From NCBI RefSeq assembly GCF_009730335.1, contig NZ_CP046315.1:124001-188000 (forward strand): a DNA stretch of 64,000 nt, read 5' to 3'. The notes under the pieces are model-generated. The model was not told the DNA's origin. It searched no databases and worked only from the letters and a program-made list of their open reading frames with translations. The stretch comes from Schaalia odontolytica. GTDB lineage: Bacteria; Actinomycetota; Actinomycetes; Actinomycetales; Actinomycetaceae. The position numbers and the translations under genes are program-made. Shown one piece after another: positions 26,766 through 35,521 of the stretch (position 1 is its first letter; every line of letters starts with the position of its first letter).

Positions 26766-28765
26766 CTGGCCGATACGAGGTCCGCTCGCTCATCGGGCGA
26801 GGCGGAATGGCCGAAGTCCACCTGGGCTTCGACACTCGCCTGTCGCGCGTCGTAGCAATCAAGATGCTGCGCCGCGATCTGGCGCAGGACTCGATTTTCC
26901 AGGCGCGCTTCCGCCGCGAAGCGCAGTCGGCGGCGTCGCTGAATCACCCGAACATCGTCGCCGTGTACGACACGGGCGAGGAGATCATCGAGGATGCGAC
27001 CGGCCGCTCGATCGCGGTGCCCTACATCGTCATGGAGTACGTCGAGGGGCACACGGTCAAGGACCTGATCTCCGACGGCACGGCCGTTCCGATCAACGAG
27101 GCAATCGAGATCGTGTCAGGCGTCCTGTCCGCCCTCCAGTACTCGCACGCGAACCACCTCGTGCACCGCGACATCAAGCCCGGCAACATCATGCTGACGT
27201 CGGACGGCAAGGTCAAGGTCATGGACTTTGGCATCGCGCGCGCCCTGACGGACTCGCAGGCCACGATGACGCAGACGAACGCCGTCGTCGGCACCGCCCA
27301 GTACCTCTCCCCCGAGCAGGCTCGCGGCGAGACCGTTGATGCTCGCTCCGACCTGTACTCGACCGGCGTCGTCCTCTTCGAGCTGCTGACGGGCCGCCCG
27401 CCCTTCAAGGGTGACTCGGCCGTCGCCGTCGCCTACCAGCACGTCGAGCAGATCCCGCCCACGCCCTCGTCGATACTGTCCGACATCCCGGACTCGCTCG
27501 ACCGCGTGGTGCTGAAGTCCCTGGCGAAGAACCGCGAGGACCGCTACCCGAGCGCCGCAGCAATGCTCGCGGACCTGCAGCGCGTGGCCCGAGGCCTCGA
27601 CGTGGGCGCGCCGCCCACCGACTCATGGGCGACCGAGGTCCTGCCCGCCGCCGGCATGGCGTCCGCACGCACCGCCGCGACCACGCCGATGGCCGCGGTC
27701 CCCAGCCACGCGCCCGCCGCGGTGATGGCCGCGACCTCCACGTCGCTGCCCGCTGTTGCCACCGAGGACACTGCGAACGAGGCAGCCAAGGCCCGCAAGC
27801 GCCGCACGGCGATCATCGCGACCGTGTTGCTCATCGCCCTGCTGCTGATTGGCGGCTCGGTGTGGGCCCTCACGCGCGGCGCCGCCGAGCCCAAGTCGAT
27901 CGCGGTTCCCAACGTCGTCGGCCTGACCCAGGCCGAAGCGAAGACCCAGATCGAGCAGGCTGGCTTCACGTGGGAGCTCAACCCCGACAAGGTCGCCTCC
28001 GACACCGTCGCTGAGGGCTCCGTGGCCTCCACCGACCCCGCTGCGGGCACGCAGGCCGAGAAGGGCGCGACCGTTCGCGTCACCATCTCCTCCGGCCCCG
28101 ATTCGGTGACTCTGCCGGACAACCTGGTTGGCATGAGCCCCGACGACGCCCGTAAGGCGATCGAGGCCCTTGGCCTGAAGTGGGAGCTCGACTCCAGCAA
28201 GGTCGCCTCCGACACCGTTCCCGAGGGCAAGGTCGCGCAGACCAACCCCTCCCCCGGCTCCAAGGTGAAGGCAGGCCAGACGATCCGCGCCTACCTGTCC
28301 TCCGGCTCGGATCAGGTGGACGTGCCCGACCTGTCGGGCATGACCCAGGATCAGGCGCGCAGCACCCTCAAGGGCGTCGGCCTGGAGTTGGGCAACGTGA
28401 CGAGCGTTGACTCCGAGAAGGAGAAGGACCGCATCGTCGAGCAGGATCCCGCGACCGGCACGAAGGTCAAGAAGGGCACCGCCATTGGCGTGTCCATCTC
28501 GAGCGGCAAGGCCGCGCAGGTGGAGATTCCCACCGTCGTGGGCATGGGCCGTGAGGACGCCGAGGCGCAGCTCAAGGCCCTGGGCCTGACCGTCACCATC
28601 GAAGAGGTCGCAGGCAACCAGCCCGCCGGCCAGGTCCTCTCCGTCGAGCCCGGCGAGGGTTCGAAGGTGGAGAAGAATTCGACCGTGAAGCTGAAGGTAT
28701 CGAAGGGCAGCCAGAAAGGAAACAACGGCGGCAATAACAACGGCAACACCAACACGCCAAAGTGA
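26738..28765 (+). CDS. pknB: PknB: Ser/Thr kinase with four PASTA domains
   Basis: 675 residues. The kinase domain (about 12-275) has GRGGMAEV, Lys42, LVHRDIKPGN, MDFGIAR and an activation loop rich in Thr (TMTQTNAVVGTAQYLSPEQ). A transmembrane helix (about 353-373, IATVLLIALLLIGGSVWAL) precedes four extracellular PASTA units, each starting near a VPNVVGLT-type motif, that sense muropeptides or lipid II. A Gly/Asn-rich tail ends the protein. Master regulator of growth and division with PknA, FHA proteins and PstP. GAGG lies upstream of the ATG. Confidence 0.96.
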   Translation: MAEPMAHRLAGRYEVRSLIGRGGMAEVHLGFDTRLSRVVAIKMLRRDLAQDSIFQARFRREAQSAASLNHPNIVAVYDTGEEIIEDATGRSIAVPYIVMEYVEGHTVKDLISDGTAVPINEAIEIVSGVLSALQYSHANHLVHRDIKPGNIMLTSDGKVKVMDFGIARALTDSQATMTQTNAVVGTAQYLSPEQARGETVDARSDLYSTGVVLFELLTGRPPFKGDSAVAVAYQHVEQIPPTPSSILSDIPDSLDRVVLKSLAKNREDRYPSAAAMLADLQRVARGLDVGAPPTDSWATEVLPAAGMASARTAATTPMAAVPSHAPAAVMAATSTSLPAVATEDTANEAAKARKRRTAIIATVLLIALLLIGGSVWALTRGAAEPKSIAVPNVVGLTQAEAKTQIEQAGFTWELNPDKVASDTVAEGSVASTDPAAGTQAEKGATVRVTISSGPDSVTLPDNLVGMSPDDARKAIEALGLKWELDSSKVASDTVPEGKVAQTNPSPGSKVKAGQTIRAYLSSGSDQVDVPDLSGMTQDQARSTLKGVGLELGNVTSVDSEKEKDRIVEQDPATGTKVKKGTAIGVSISSGKAAQVEIPTVVGMGREDAEAQLKALGLTVTIEEVAGNQPAGQVLSVEPGEGSKVEKNSTVKLKVSKGSQKGNNGGNNNGNTNTPK

Positions 28766-28834
28766 GCACCTGACCCGCGTATCGGTTGTATCGCGTCGCG
28801 GTGACGCCGTGTCACGACCATCCCGTTGGTCAGT

Positions 28835-28876
28835 GAGGCCCGCGCCTGCGAGGAGAGATCCTCCGGCGCGGGCCTC
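28835..28876 (+). terminator. Hairpin after the pknB operon
   Basis: GAGGCCCGCGCC (28835-28846) and GGCGCGGGCCTC (28865-28876) pair perfectly over 12 bp, with a possible inner extension GAGGA/TCCTC. No U-run follows. The rest of the 28766-29186 gap is filled by G-rich low-complexity DNA and array C2. Confidence 0.6.
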
Positions 28877-29051
28877 AGCGTATGCGCGGGGGCGCGGGCG
28901 TTCGCGCGGGAGTGCGCGGGCGGCCTCGACAACGCACGGATACCAGGGACCGGTGCGCCCGCCTCTTCACGGTGGAACCGTTTCCTCCACGACGCACGGC
29001 CGCCAGATAACCAGCTCTGTTGGCAGGTGCTGTGCTGCGGCGCCCTGAGAA

Positions 29052-29152
29052 CTGGATAGGAAACGACGATCTGGATAGGTTACGGCGTTCTGGATAGGAA
29101 AATAACCTATCCAGAAGAGCAGTTCCTATCCAGAACAGAACGTCCTATCCAG
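29052..29152. repeat. Array C2: three direct plus three inverted GGATAGG motifs
   Basis: GGATAGG starts at 29054, 29073 and 29092; inverted CCTATCC starts at 29106, 29125 and 29144. Intervals are 19, 19, 14, 19 and 19 bp. The centre is an 11-bp hairpin, TTCTGGATAGG with CCTATCCAGAA. Same design as 4911-5052 but without the two extra 5' units, and again in a convergent gap (pknB and pabA). Confidence 0.9.
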
Positions 29153-29186
29153 TACAGGCAGCGACGCTCAATGGCCCCCGCGGAAC

Positions 29187-29825
29187 CTACAGCTTGAAAC
29201 GCTCCGCGACGACGGGCTTCAGGGACACTGCCCGCTCGCGCGCGTCGGCGTCGCCGCAGGCGGCCAGCCAGTTGGCGAACATGAGATGCCCGGACTGGGT
29301 CATGACAGACTCGGGGTGGAACTGGACGCCCTCGAGGGGCAGGGAGCGGTGACGCACGCCCATGATGATGCCGGACTCGGTGGTCGCGGAGACCTCGAGC
29401 TCATCGGGCATGGTCGCGGGGTCGATCGTCAGCGAGTGGTAGCGGGTGACGGTCAGCGGCGAGGGCACGCCCTCGAAGACGCCGCACCCGTCATGCGTGA
29501 TGACGGAGGTTTTGCCGTGCATGAGCTCGGGCGCGTGCCCGACGGTCGCGCCGAAAAGCTCGCCGAGGGACTGGTGCCCCAGGCACACGCCCAGCATCGG
29601 GATGCCATGCTCGGCGCAGTCGGCGATGGTCTGCAGGGACGCGCCGGCACTCTTGGGGTCGCCGGGTCCGGGGGATATGAGGACGCCGTCGTAGCCGGCC
29701 TCGAACCACGCGGGATCCACGACGTCGTTACGCACGACGTCGACGGTCGCACCCAGGTGGCGCAGGTAGCCCACGATCGTGAAGACGAACGAGTCGTAGT
29801 TGTCGACGCAGAGGATTCGTGCCAT
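29187..29825 (-). CDS. pabA: Class I glutamine amidotransferase, anthranilate/aminodeoxychorismate synthase component II
   Basis: 212 residues from ATG 29825, preceded by AAAGGA. The triad is Cys81 (GVCLGHQS), His170 and Glu172 (FHPES), with ISPGPGDP near residue 50. It supplies ammonia from glutamine to a chorismate-using synthase, for folate (PabB) or tryptophan (TrpE). Its position next to pknB and the sortase matches mycobacterial Rv0013 (trpG), which may serve both pathways. The motif copy GAGGCCGTGGC lies upstream at 29845. Confidence 0.9.
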   Translation of the reverse strand: MARILCVDNYDSFVFTIVGYLRHLGATVDVVRNDVVDPAWFEAGYDGVLISPGPGDPKSAGASLQTIADCAEHGIPMLGVCLGHQSLGELFGATVGHAPELMHGKTSVITHDGCGVFEGVPSPLTVTRYHSLTIDPATMPDELEVSATTESGIIMGVRHRSLPLEGVQFHPESVMTQSGHLMFANWLAACGDADARERAVSLKPVVAERFKL

Positions 29826-30014
29826 CGCGGGTCCTTTCATGTACGAGGCCGTGGCCTCTTCTCCGGCATCCATCGTAGGGCGCTCCCCTAGTGGGCGCGC
29901 GGGCGCTGTCCGCTCTCCGGGCGCGCAGTCGCGTACGGCGGCACCCAACCGACGTCCGTGGATACGACACGAGGCCGGGGTGCCCCGACCTCGTCCCATC
30001 CTCAAGCGAGCGAC

Positions 30015-30176
30015 TCAGGCGCCGCCGACGGAGGACTGTCCCAGTTCCAGGTAGGACTGGACCCAGGGGTAGACCCAGGTGAACAGGGCGGCGACGGCCG
30101 CGCCGATGAGGGCCAGGGATTCAATGACTTTGAACCAGGTGGGGCCGGGCAGGTGGCGGAAGATCCATGCGTACAT
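30015..30176 (-). CDS. 53-residue single-pass membrane protein
   Basis: ATG 30176 to TGA 30015, 10 bp downstream of the sortase gene. Starts MYAWIFRHLPGPTWFK, then one hydrophobic helix (VIESLALIGAAVAALFTWVYPWV) and a short polar tail. An RBS-like GGACCCC precedes it. The clean reading frame, membrane-protein pattern and tight position after the sortase gene support a real gene. It may partner the sortase; this is inference. Confidence 0.7.
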   Translation of the reverse strand: MYAWIFRHLPGPTWFKVIESLALIGAAVAALFTWVYPWVQSYLELGQSSVGGA

Positions 30177-30186
30177 GTGGGGTCCT

Positions 30187-30948
30187 TCAGTTCGTGGGTT
30201 CGTCGACGAGTTCGGCGGGGACGCCCGTGTCCTTGGGGGTCCAGGATTCGAACTTGAGGTGGACGATGTAGCGCTGCCAGTTGCCGTATTCGGGGTGGCA
30301 GGTGGTCATGGTCATCCAACGCTCGGTGGGGGTTTCGGACCAGGAGACGTCGTCGATGACGGGGGCGACGACACGCATCTGCGTGGGGTCGGTCGCGTCG
30401 ATGATCTCGGAGGAGACCATGGAGTAGACGAGGTAGTGGTCGTCGACTTCCACGACGACCTTGTCGCCCTGAGTGAGGCGGTCGATCCAGCGGAAGTTGT
30501 TGCCGTAGGTGCGGCGGTGACCGGCGATGGAGAAGTTGCCGACTCCGCCAGGCTGGGTGGTCATGTCGTAGTGGCCGGCCCATCCCTGGTCGAGGACGTA
30601 GGAGGTGATGCCTTCGGCGAGGGGGATCTTCATCCAGTCCCAGGTGGGCACGTGGACGAGGCCGTAGACCTCGCCGTCGCCGACTTCGCGGTCGAAGGCG
30701 GGCGGATCATCGGTGCGCACTTCACCGAGGGCGCGCTTGGAGGGCTGATGCTCTTCTTCGTACGAGGCGATGGTCTGGGAGACCTGTCCGGCGACCTCGT
30801 AGGTCGTCCAGTAGAGCTGCCAGACGGAGAAGAGGCCGACGATGATGGCGAAGGTGATGAGCAGTTCACCGACGACACCGACGATGTTCCAGAAGATGTT
30901 GGAGCGCTTTTTCTTAGCCGGCGTGGTCGGGGCGACGTGTTCACCCAT
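30187..30948 (-). CDS. srtE: Class E sortase
   Basis: 253 residues. Basic N-terminus, transmembrane helix (about 19-40), then the sortase beta-barrel with His144 (SIAGHRRTYG), Cys217 (MTMTTCHPEY) and Arg226, the catalytic set. Class E enzymes of high-GC Gram-positives recognise LAxTG-type signals and anchor surface proteins to peptidoglycan. It starts within the end of the DUF881 gene (8-bp overlap). Confidence 0.93.
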   Translation of the reverse strand: MGEHVAPTTPAKKKRSNIFWNIVGVVGELLITFAIIVGLFSVWQLYWTTYEVAGQVSQTIASYEEEHQPSKRALGEVRTDDPPAFDREVGDGEVYGLVHVPTWDWMKIPLAEGITSYVLDQGWAGHYDMTTQPGGVGNFSIAGHRRTYGNNFRWIDRLTQGDKVVVEVDDHYLVYSMVSSEIIDATDPTQMRVVAPVIDDVSWSETPTERWMTMTTCHPEYGNWQRYIVHLKFESWTPKDTGVPAELVDEPTN

Positions 30949-31639
30949 TCGATTCCTCCACGGTTGCGTAGTTGACGGTCAGGGGGGTAGTTGCGGGCGC
31001 GAAGCTCAGGGAGTCTTTGGTCTGCATGTCCCACCCGAGGCCATACTTTGTCACGTAGGCCTGATAATTCACCATACGTGGGTTTGCAGTAACCGTCGCG
31101 CGCAGGGTGGCAGGATCACCGATTGCTTGGATCACATAGGGCGGGGAGAAGCTGGTTCCGTCCACGAGGATGACGTTGCCGATGCAGCGGATGACGGTGC
31201 GCGAGGTGATGCGCACGCCCTGGACGGTCATGGCTTCGGCGCCTCCGCTCCACAGCGCGTTCATTGCGTCTTCGATGTCTTGCTGGTGGATGACGAGGTC
31301 GTTGGGGGTTGCGCCTTCGGGAATCTCTCCGGGGGGCGCGTCGCTGAGGGTGATTTGGACGCCGGGGCCGGTGACGGTTTGGGTGGAGCGAGCGGTGAAG
31401 ACGTCCTCGTCGCCGGATTGGGGGGCGACGGAGGTGTAGCTCTGGATCTGCATATCGAGTGAGGAGACTTCGTTTTCGAGGGCTTTGACCTGTTCCTGGC
31501 GGTTGCGCACGAGGGTGGACAGGTCGGAGGTTCCCGCGGGGTTTTTGCGTTCGTTGAGCGCGGAGACGGAGAAGAGGAGGCCGGAGGCGACGGTCACGGC
31601 GAGCACGCCGGCGATGTGGCGGACGCTGCGTGCGTGCAT
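30941..31639 (-). CDS. DUF881 family membrane-anchored protein
   Basis: 232 residues. N-terminal membrane anchor (IAGVLAVTVASGLLFSVSAL), a coiled coil (VRNRQEQVKALENEVSSLDMQI) and a C-terminal extracytoplasmic domain with the DUF881 pattern (GPGVQITLSDAP, DALWSGGAEAMTVQGVRIT, CIGNVILVDG, PYVIQAIGDP). Homologues lie between crgA and trpG in mycobacteria (Rv0012). A role in division or cell-envelope assembly is likely but undefined. Confidence 0.9.
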   Translation of the reverse strand: MHARSVRHIAGVLAVTVASGLLFSVSALNERKNPAGTSDLSTLVRNRQEQVKALENEVSSLDMQIQSYTSVAPQSGDEDVFTARSTQTVTGPGVQITLSDAPPGEIPEGATPNDLVIHQQDIEDAMNALWSGGAEAMTVQGVRITSRTVIRCIGNVILVDGTSFSPPYVIQAIGDPATLRATVTANPRMVNYQAYVTKYGLGWDMQTKDSLSFAPATTPLTVNYATVEESNG

Positions 31640-31762
31640 CTTTCCCCCTTATGTGGCGCTGCGCTTTGGCACTTTCCACGTCCGAGACTACGCTAGTGTT
31701 GCGACTAATTCATCACCGCCGGGCGGTTTTCTTCCCGCGCGGGCCAGCAGAGAGGACCCGAC

Positions 31763-32026
31763 GTGGCCGAATCCAAGAAGCGTAAGAAGAATGGGCACGA
31801 GGTTGAGGATGATACTGACATCCAGAACTGGACTGACGGCATTCCGCTTAGCCCCGCCTGGTGGGCGCCCACGTTTGTGGCCCTGATGATTCTGGGCCTG
31901 CTGTGGGTTGTTGTCTACTACATTTCGTCGGGCACCTACCCGGTTCCGAAGCTGGGCGCGTGGAACATCGCGGTGGGTCTGGGCACGATGATGGTCGGCT
32001 TCCTGATGACGCTGCGTTGGCGTTGA
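31763..32026 (+). CDS. crgA: CrgA cell-division protein
   Basis: 87 residues from GTG 31763 with AGAGGAC upstream. Charged N-terminus, then two transmembrane helices (TFVALMILGLLWVVVYYIS and NIAVGLGTMMVGFLMTL) with the family signature PLSPAWWAP just before the first and TLRWR at the end. CrgA coordinates FtsZ-ring proteins and PBPs at the septum. Divergent from DUF881 and sortase. Confidence 0.95.
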   Translation: MAESKKRKKNGHEVEDDTDIQNWTDGIPLSPAWWAPTFVALMILGLLWVVVYYISSGTYPVPKLGAWNIAVGLGTMMVGFLMTLRWR

Positions 32027-32072
32027 CGGGGGCGCGGCGGACGCGAGCCTGCCGTCTCCAGTGAGTGTGAGT

Positions 32073-32113
32073 GTGGGGCGTTCCGGCAGTGGCCGGGACG
32101 CCCCACTATTTCT
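32073..32113 (+). terminator. Rho-independent terminator of crgA
   Basis: GTGGGGCGTTCCGGC (32073-32087) pairs with GCCGGGACGCCCCAC (32092-32106) with one mismatch, followed by TATTTCT. Immediately after it, GAGGCCGTGGC at 32120 and its inverse near 32142 form a second stem. Confidence 0.8.
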
Positions 32114-32160
32114 ATCGATGAGGCCGTGGCTGACTTCCGGGTCACGGCCTCGTCCTCGGG

Positions 32161-32922
32161 TTACGGCCTGCAGAGCTCAACCCTCATGCCGGCGTCGTAC
32201 ATGCCAAGGAGGGAGCGTCCGGCGAGGCCGTCTTCAAGGCGCGCGGGGTGCGCGCTGGCGAAGGACATGACGGTGGTGGCGCCGGCGTGCAGGATCGCGG
32301 GGGACGCGGGTGTCGAGGGCCCGAGGACGACGGTGTGAGCGTCGGAAGCGAGCGCGAGGAGGCGCGGCATCGTCTTGTTGACGAATGCGGATCCGGAGAT
32401 GAAGACGTAGTCCATCTCGGGGAGGAGGTATTCGCAAGCGGAGTCGGGGTAGTCGCCTTCGAGGACGTTGCGTTCGAGGATGTTGAGCTCGGCGGCGTCG
32501 GGCATGGCGGCGGACGCGAAGGGGAAGTGGCCGATGACGGCAACGCGCTTGCCGGCGACGAGGGGCGCGTAGGGGTGGAAGGTGCGCGCCCAGTTGTTTT
32601 CCTTGCAGGGGCGGAATCCGTGGGCGAGGGCACGTACGGGGTGAGAGTGATAGGAGTTGACAGCTGCCATGCCGATGCCGGCGTCCTCGAAGTTCCAGGA
32701 CTTGGCGAGGGCGGCGATGTCACGCAGGGGGCGGCCGACGAGGTCGGAGGGGTCCTCGGTGGCGCGCGGGCGCGACTGGACGTTCATGCCGAAGGCCATG
32801 CCGACGCCGTCTTCGCTGGAGGCGACGCGGCGCCATTTGCCGTCGGTGAGGATCTGGGTGACGGTGATGTCGGCGGGGATCTCGTCGATGAGCTGGTCGT
32901 ACAGGTCCCAGGGGCTGGTCAT
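32161..32922 (-). CDS. DUF364/DUF4213 family putative heavy-metal chelation protein
   Basis: 253 residues. N-terminal DUF4213-like part (WDLYDQLIDEIPADITVTQIL, then GVGMAFGM) and a C-terminal DUF364 Rossmann-like part (GKRVAVIGHFPFA, YPDSACEYLLPEMDYVFISGSAFVNKTMPRLL cut here in two blocks of motif, VVLGPSTPASP). The family is annotated as possibly binding metals through its C-terminal domain; biochemical role not established. It interrupts the otherwise conserved crgA-rhomboid-ppiA order, so it may be an insertion. GAGAGACC upstream of the ATG serves as RBS. Confidence 0.8.
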   Translation of the reverse strand: MTSPWDLYDQLIDEIPADITVTQILTDGKWRRVASSEDGVGMAFGMNVQSRPRATEDPSDLVGRPLRDIAALAKSWNFEDAGIGMAAVNSYHSHPVRALAHGFRPCKENNWARTFHPYAPLVAGKRVAVIGHFPFASAAMPDAAELNILERNVLEGDYPDSACEYLLPEMDYVFISGSAFVNKTMPRLLALASDAHTVVLGPSTPASPAILHAGATTVMSFASAHPARLEDGLAGRSLLGMYDAGMRVELCRP

Positions 32923-32948
32923 GGTCTCTCCTATGGGCGCATGAGGAA

Positions 32949-32978
32949 GGGTCCGGCACTATTTGCCGGACCCTTCCT
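32949..32978 (-). terminator. Terminator downstream of the rhomboid gene
   Basis: GGGTCCGGCA (32949-32958) and TGCCGGACCC (32964-32973) pair perfectly over 10 bp with a 5-nt loop. It lies between the rhomboid stop and the DUF364 start and ends the rhomboid transcript; minus-strand sequence after the stem is TTCCT. Confidence 0.7.
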
Positions 32979-33025
32979 ATATTAGGTCATCCTTAGATGT
33001 CATGTGCCTGTCGGCCGTTGACCCG

Positions 33026-33904
33026 TCACGCGCCGTAGACCTCGTACAGGACGCGGAACGCGAGCGCGTTGAGCACGAGCATGCCGGCGATCATGCCGAG
33101 TGCGACGACCGCTTCGCGCCGGTTCTGGTGCACCTGCGTGACGCCCGGACGTGGGCGGGCCATGTGCACCAGGACCCACGTGGCGCCCACGCCGGCGATC
33201 GCCCCGCCGATGTGGCCCTGCCAGGAGATGCCGCTGACCATAAAGCCGTAGACGAGGTTGATGCCGAGCAGCGTCAGGATCGCGGTCGTGTCTGAGCCGC
33301 CCAGGCGCTGGAGGACGAACACAGCGCCGAACAGGCCGAAGACTGCACCCGACGCGCCCACGGTGCTCACGAAGATCTCCGAGGGCTGGATGAGGCACCA
33401 GACGAGAATAAAGGCCGAGCCGCCCAGCGCGCTCACCAGGTAGAGGGTGAGGAAGCGCCACCGGCCCAGGACCGGTTCGATCGCGCGCCCCACCCAGTAC
33501 AGGGAGAGCATGTTGAACAGGATGTGCATGATACCCCCGTGCAGGAACGCGCCGGTGAGGACCGTCCACGGGTGCGCCATCAGCCACGCGGGCACGAGCG
33601 CCAGGCTGAGCTTCGTGGTGGGCGCCAGCAGGGTCACGACGTACATGAGGACGCAGATCGCCATCATCGCGTAGGTGACGACCGGCGTGCCGGTCGCGGC
33701 CGCACGCGAGGCGGAGCCCATCCACCGCTTCTTCGAGGACGTGCAGTCCACGCAGATCGAGCGGACCTCGGTGGGGATCGCGCAGTCCACGCACATTGGC
33801 CGGTTGCAGCGCTTGCAGTAGTCGACGCTGCGCACACCCGGGTGGCGCGGGCAGTCGGGGGCGGCGTGCGGGTCAGAGCGCTGGCCGTAGCTCGGCATGC
33901 TCAT
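33026..33904 (-). CDS. Rhomboid intramembrane serine protease with N-terminal zinc-binding motif
   Basis: 292 residues from ATG 33904 (AAGGGAAGC upstream). Residues 18-54 hold a B-box-like Cys/His cluster (CPRHPG, CKRC, CVDC, CVDC). Six or so transmembrane helices follow with GASG Ser185 and His231 (GHIGG) as the catalytic dyad, and HGGIMHILFNM typical of rhomboids. It cleaves membrane-protein substrates within the bilayer. Its place next to ppiA matches the actinobacterial block. Confidence 0.93.
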   Translation of the reverse strand: MSMPSYGQRSDPHAAPDCPRHPGVRSVDYCKRCNRPMCVDCAIPTEVRSICVDCTSSKKRWMGSASRAAATGTPVVTYAMMAICVLMYVVTLLAPTTKLSLALVPAWLMAHPWTVLTGAFLHGGIMHILFNMLSLYWVGRAIEPVLGRWRFLTLYLVSALGGSAFILVWCLIQPSEIFVSTVGASGAVFGLFGAVFVLQRLGGSDTTAILTLLGINLVYGFMVSGISWQGHIGGAIAGVGATWVLVHMARPRPGVTQVHQNRREAVVALGMIAGMLVLNALAFRVLYEVYGA

Positions 33905-34013
33905 AGCTTCCCTTTCAGCAGGCGGGTAAGGGACGAGGCCGGGGCGTACCATCCCGGTCACTGCACGCAGCAGCGGGGGCGGCCCCGGCCTCGTCGATGA
34001 TGAGGGGAGAGAG

Positions 34014-34535
34014 TCAGTCGACGATCTCGATGGAGTTGATGACCTGCTCCGTCACGGGGCGGTCCTGGGCGCCCGTGGGGGTGGTGGCGATGGTGTCAAC
34101 GACGCGCTTGGATTCCTCGTCGGCGACCTTACCGAAGATGGTGTGGTTGCCGAGCAGCCACGGGGTGGGGGCCACGGTGATGAAGAACTGGGAGCCGTTG
34201 GTGCCCTTGCCCATGCGCTTGCCGGCGTTGGCCATGGCGAGCAGGTAGGGGTCGTTGAAGTTCAGCTCGGGGTGGATCTCGTCGTTGAACTGGTAGCCGG
34301 GGCCGCCGGTGCCGGTGCCGAGGGGGTCGCCGCCCTGGATCATGAAGCCGGGGATGACGCGGTGGAAGATGGTGCCGTCATAGAGGGGACGGGAGGTCTT
34401 CTGGCCGGTCGTGGGGTCGACCCATTCGCGCTCGCCCTTGGCCAGGGTCACGAAGTTGTTGACCGTGTTGGGGGCGTGGTTGGGGAACAGTTCGACGGTG
34501 ATGTCGCCGGCGGAGGTGTGAAGAATAGCTTTCAT
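34014..34535 (-). CDS. ppiA: Cyclophilin-type peptidyl-prolyl isomerase
   Basis: 173 residues from ATG 34535. Cyclophilin signature blocks: [33 protein letters not shown] (active-site Arg in FHRV), [25 protein letters not shown]. Catalyses proline cis-trans isomerisation in the cytoplasm. Orthologue of mycobacterial Rv0009. There is no strong SD before the ATG. Divergent from the DUF5324-like gene, 151 bp away. Confidence 0.95.
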   Translation of the reverse strand: MKAILHTSAGDITVELFPNHAPNTVNNFVTLAKGEREWVDPTTGQKTSRPLYDGTIFHRVIPGFMIQGGDPLGTGTGGPGYQFNDEIHPELNFNDPYLLAMANAGKRMGKGTNGSQFFITVAPTPWLLGNHTIFGKVADEESKRVVDTIATTPTGAQDRPVTEQVINSIEIVD

Positions 34536-34686
34536 GACTGTAATGGTCGCATCTTTTCCTGGGTGTTTCCTGTCCGTCACGCACCTCACGCGAGCCGGTG
34601 GGCTGCAGATCACAGCCCGTTGTTGCACAATAGGAGTGAGTGGCGCGTCCGCGCCCCTGTTTATTGTGGACAGAATCGGAGACATC

Positions 34687-35289
34687 ATGGTTACTTCGCC
34701 GACTTTCGATGCAGATAAGCTGCGCGCATCGTCTCAGCAGCTTCGCGACGCCGCTGCCATTTACGCCGGCAAGGTTGCCGTGCGGGCTGCCGATCTGGCT
34801 GGCCAGGGCGTCGACTGGGCCGCGCCTCGCGCCCAGGCCGCGCTGAATTCCGCGATCGAGCACGCGACCCCCGCGATCGAGAACGCCGCCGCTCGTGCGC
34901 AGGCTGCCGCTGCGCAAGCCGGCCCGGCGATCGAGAACGCTCGCGAGCACCTCGTGGACGACTACCTGCCGCGCGCTTCCCTCGCCGTCAACCAGGCGGG
35001 CGCCGCGCTGTCAGCTCGCGGTTCGCTGTCGGAGCGCGCTCGCCGCGCTTCCGAGGCTTCGGCTATCGCCCTCACCACACCCACGCGTAAGCGCCGTAAG
35101 TGCCGCGCGCTGCGCGCCTTCGGCCTGACGGCCCTGGTGGGTGCCGTCGCCGGCGCGGGCTACATCCTGTGGAAGCGTTCGCAGCCGATCGAGGATCCGT
35201 GGGCCGAGGAGTACTGGGCGGACCTGGACACGGATTCTTTCGTGCCGAACACCGAGGCTGAGAAGGCCACCTTCGAGGCGGGCGAGTGA
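34687..35289 (+). CDS. DUF5324-like helical membrane protein
   Basis: 200 residues from ATG 34687 (GGAGACATC upstream). Long amphipathic helical region built of Ala-rich repeats ([37 protein letters not shown]), a basic patch ([10 protein letters not shown]), one transmembrane helix ([19 protein letters not shown]) and an acidic C-terminal tail. Streptomyces carries a protein of the same build and position (DUF5324) next to ppiA; the assignment rests on architecture and context. Confidence 0.7.
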   Translation: MVTSPTFDADKLRASSQQLRDAAAIYAGKVAVRAADLAGQGVDWAAPRAQAALNSAIEHATPAIENAAARAQAAAAQAGPAIENAREHLVDDYLPRASLAVNQAGAALSARGSLSERARRASEASAIALTTPTRKRRKCRALRAFGLTALVGAVAGAGYILWKRSQPIEDPWAEEYWADLDTDSFVPNTEAEKATFEAGE

Positions 35290-35317
35290 ATTTAACCTTC
35301 TGAGAGGTTTTTGCTTC

Positions 35318-35348
35318 GGGGGCCGCGGCGCAGTGCGTCGCGGCCCCC
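35318..35348 (+). terminator. GC-rich hairpin after the DUF5324-like gene
   Basis: GGGGGCCGCG (35318-35327) pairs with CGCGGCCCCC (35339-35348). No U-run follows. Downstream 35349-35521 is A/T-richer and should contain the promoter of the secretion-substrate operon. Confidence 0.6.
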
Positions 35349-35521
35349 GCCCGTTCGCGCAGACGCCTTCACACTTCTCTTATTGAAAGGGTTACTTTCT
35401 TCCGGAACGCAGCTCGCAGTTACCGAGCATTTTTGCGAGCCTTGCCGGTTGGTCATATGATGAGCATCATCTCATTAATGTCTGCGGGCCGCGCCTGCGC
35501 TTGTTTCGCCTGGAGGTTTTC

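Noticed and set aside
19368-28765. Novel kinase gene cluster
   Set aside because: Although complete and well preserved, this is the standard actinobacterial fhaA-pknB operon.
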